Source: Gammaproteobacteria bacterium | Lineage (GTDB): Bacteria > Pseudomonadota > Gammaproteobacteria > Pseudomonadales > Pseudomonadaceae | Assembly (NCBI GenBank): GCA_012800475.1 | Contig: JAAZJF010000180.1 | Coordinates: forward strand, 1-5,770 | Direction of reading: 5' to 3' | Length of the DNA stretch: 5,770 nucleotides | Shown: in pieces, positions 5,679-5,770 of the stretch | Layout of the letters: the number at the start of each line of letters is the position of its first letter | Position numbering within the stretch: position 1 is the first letter of the stretch | Notes under the pieces: model-generated | The model's database searches: none | The model's input: the letters and a program-made list of their open reading frames with translations, nothing else | What the model was told of the DNA's origin: nothing | Position numbers and translations under genes: made by a program

Positions 5679-5770
5679 ATGAGTAAAAAAATTCGTTGCG
5701 CCATTATTGGCCCCGGTAACATCGGTACCGACTTACTGTACAAGATCCAACGCAGTGAGTTTCTAGAAGC
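5679..5770 (+). CDS. hsaG: Acylating acetaldehyde/propionaldehyde dehydrogenase, N-terminal fragment (HsaG/TesF/MhpF family)
   Basis: Only the first 30 codons are in the window; the full protein is usually about 300-315 residues. The start MSKKIRCAIIGPGNIG holds the Rossmann-fold GxGxxG (Gly11, Gly13, Gly16) placed as in MhpF and HsaG. The following residues TDLLYKIQRSEFLE resemble HsaG (TDLLYKLLRSEWLE from memory) more than MhpF. The enzyme oxidises the aldehyde released by its partner aldolase to an acyl-CoA with NAD+, the two forming a channelling complex; the aldolase gene (HsaF/TesG) is expected immediately to the right. GGAG (5664-5667) lies 11 bp before the ATG, and the gene begins 25 bp after the hydratase stop, in the same operon. 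Confidence 0.88.
   Translation, partial: MSKKIRCAIIGPGNIGTDLLYKIQRSEFLE

Noticed and set aside
1..5770. Mobile elements, CRISPR arrays, tRNA or rRNA genes, phage or defence genes
   Set aside because: No transposase-like frame, terminal inverted repeats, regularly spaced repeats, tRNA-like fold or toxin-antitoxin-like gene pair was seen. The window is a metabolic cluster.

Overview
The window looks like part of a catabolic gene cluster for aerobic steroid (sterol or bile-salt) degradation by the 9,10-seco pathway, from a Gram-negative proteobacterium, most likely a gammaproteobacterium of the Pseudomonas type. The base composition is moderate (roughly half G+C by eye) and gene spacing is tight. 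The assignment rests on five genes read together: an HsaA/TesA2-type flavin-dependent hydroxylase, a matching flavin reductase, an SDR that strongly resembles 7-alpha-hydroxysteroid dehydrogenase, a 2-hydroxypenta-2,4-dienoate-type hydratase, and the start of an acylating acetaldehyde dehydrogenase whose N-terminus resembles HsaG. All family calls come from reading the proteins against remembered relatives; no database search was possible.

Layout. Positions 1-986 (minus) hold the hydroxylase oxygenase component, cut by the left edge and lacking its C-terminus. Positions 987-1390 are non-coding: a candidate sigma-54 (-24/-12) promoter firing into the hydroxylase, a perfect 9-bp inverted repeat about 200 bp upstream of it, and an intrinsic terminator that ends the next gene. 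Positions 1391-2821 (minus) encode a complete NAD(P)-dependent aldehyde dehydrogenase of the coniferyl-aldehyde-dehydrogenase-like group. Positions 2822-3036 form a divergent promoter region with two perfect 15-bp palindromes, one on each side. From 3037 to the right edge (plus) runs a tight four-gene operon: flavin reductase with a C-terminal MarR-like winged-helix domain, HdhA-like SDR, hydratase, and acetaldehyde dehydrogenase (only its first 30 codons are present). Intergenic gaps are about 20-25 bp and each gene has its own Shine-Dalgarno sequence.

How it fits together (inference from the known pathway). The reductase would supply reduced flavin to the oxygenase, which hydroxylates the phenolic A ring of a 9,10-seco-steroid to a catechol. 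An extradiol dioxygenase and a C-C hydrolase, not in this window, would cleave that ring to give a 2-hydroxydienoate. The hydratase, an aldolase (expected just to the right) and the acetaldehyde dehydrogenase would convert the dienoate to pyruvate and an acyl-CoA. The SDR probably oxidises or reduces a ring hydroxyl, such as those of bile acids. The aldehyde dehydrogenase may oxidise a side-chain or ring-derived aldehyde, but its substrate cannot be read from sequence.

The points most worth attention are the reductase fused to a MarR-like domain whose recognition-helix region is acidic, the separation of the two monooxygenase components onto divergent transcription units, and the regulatory palindromes.
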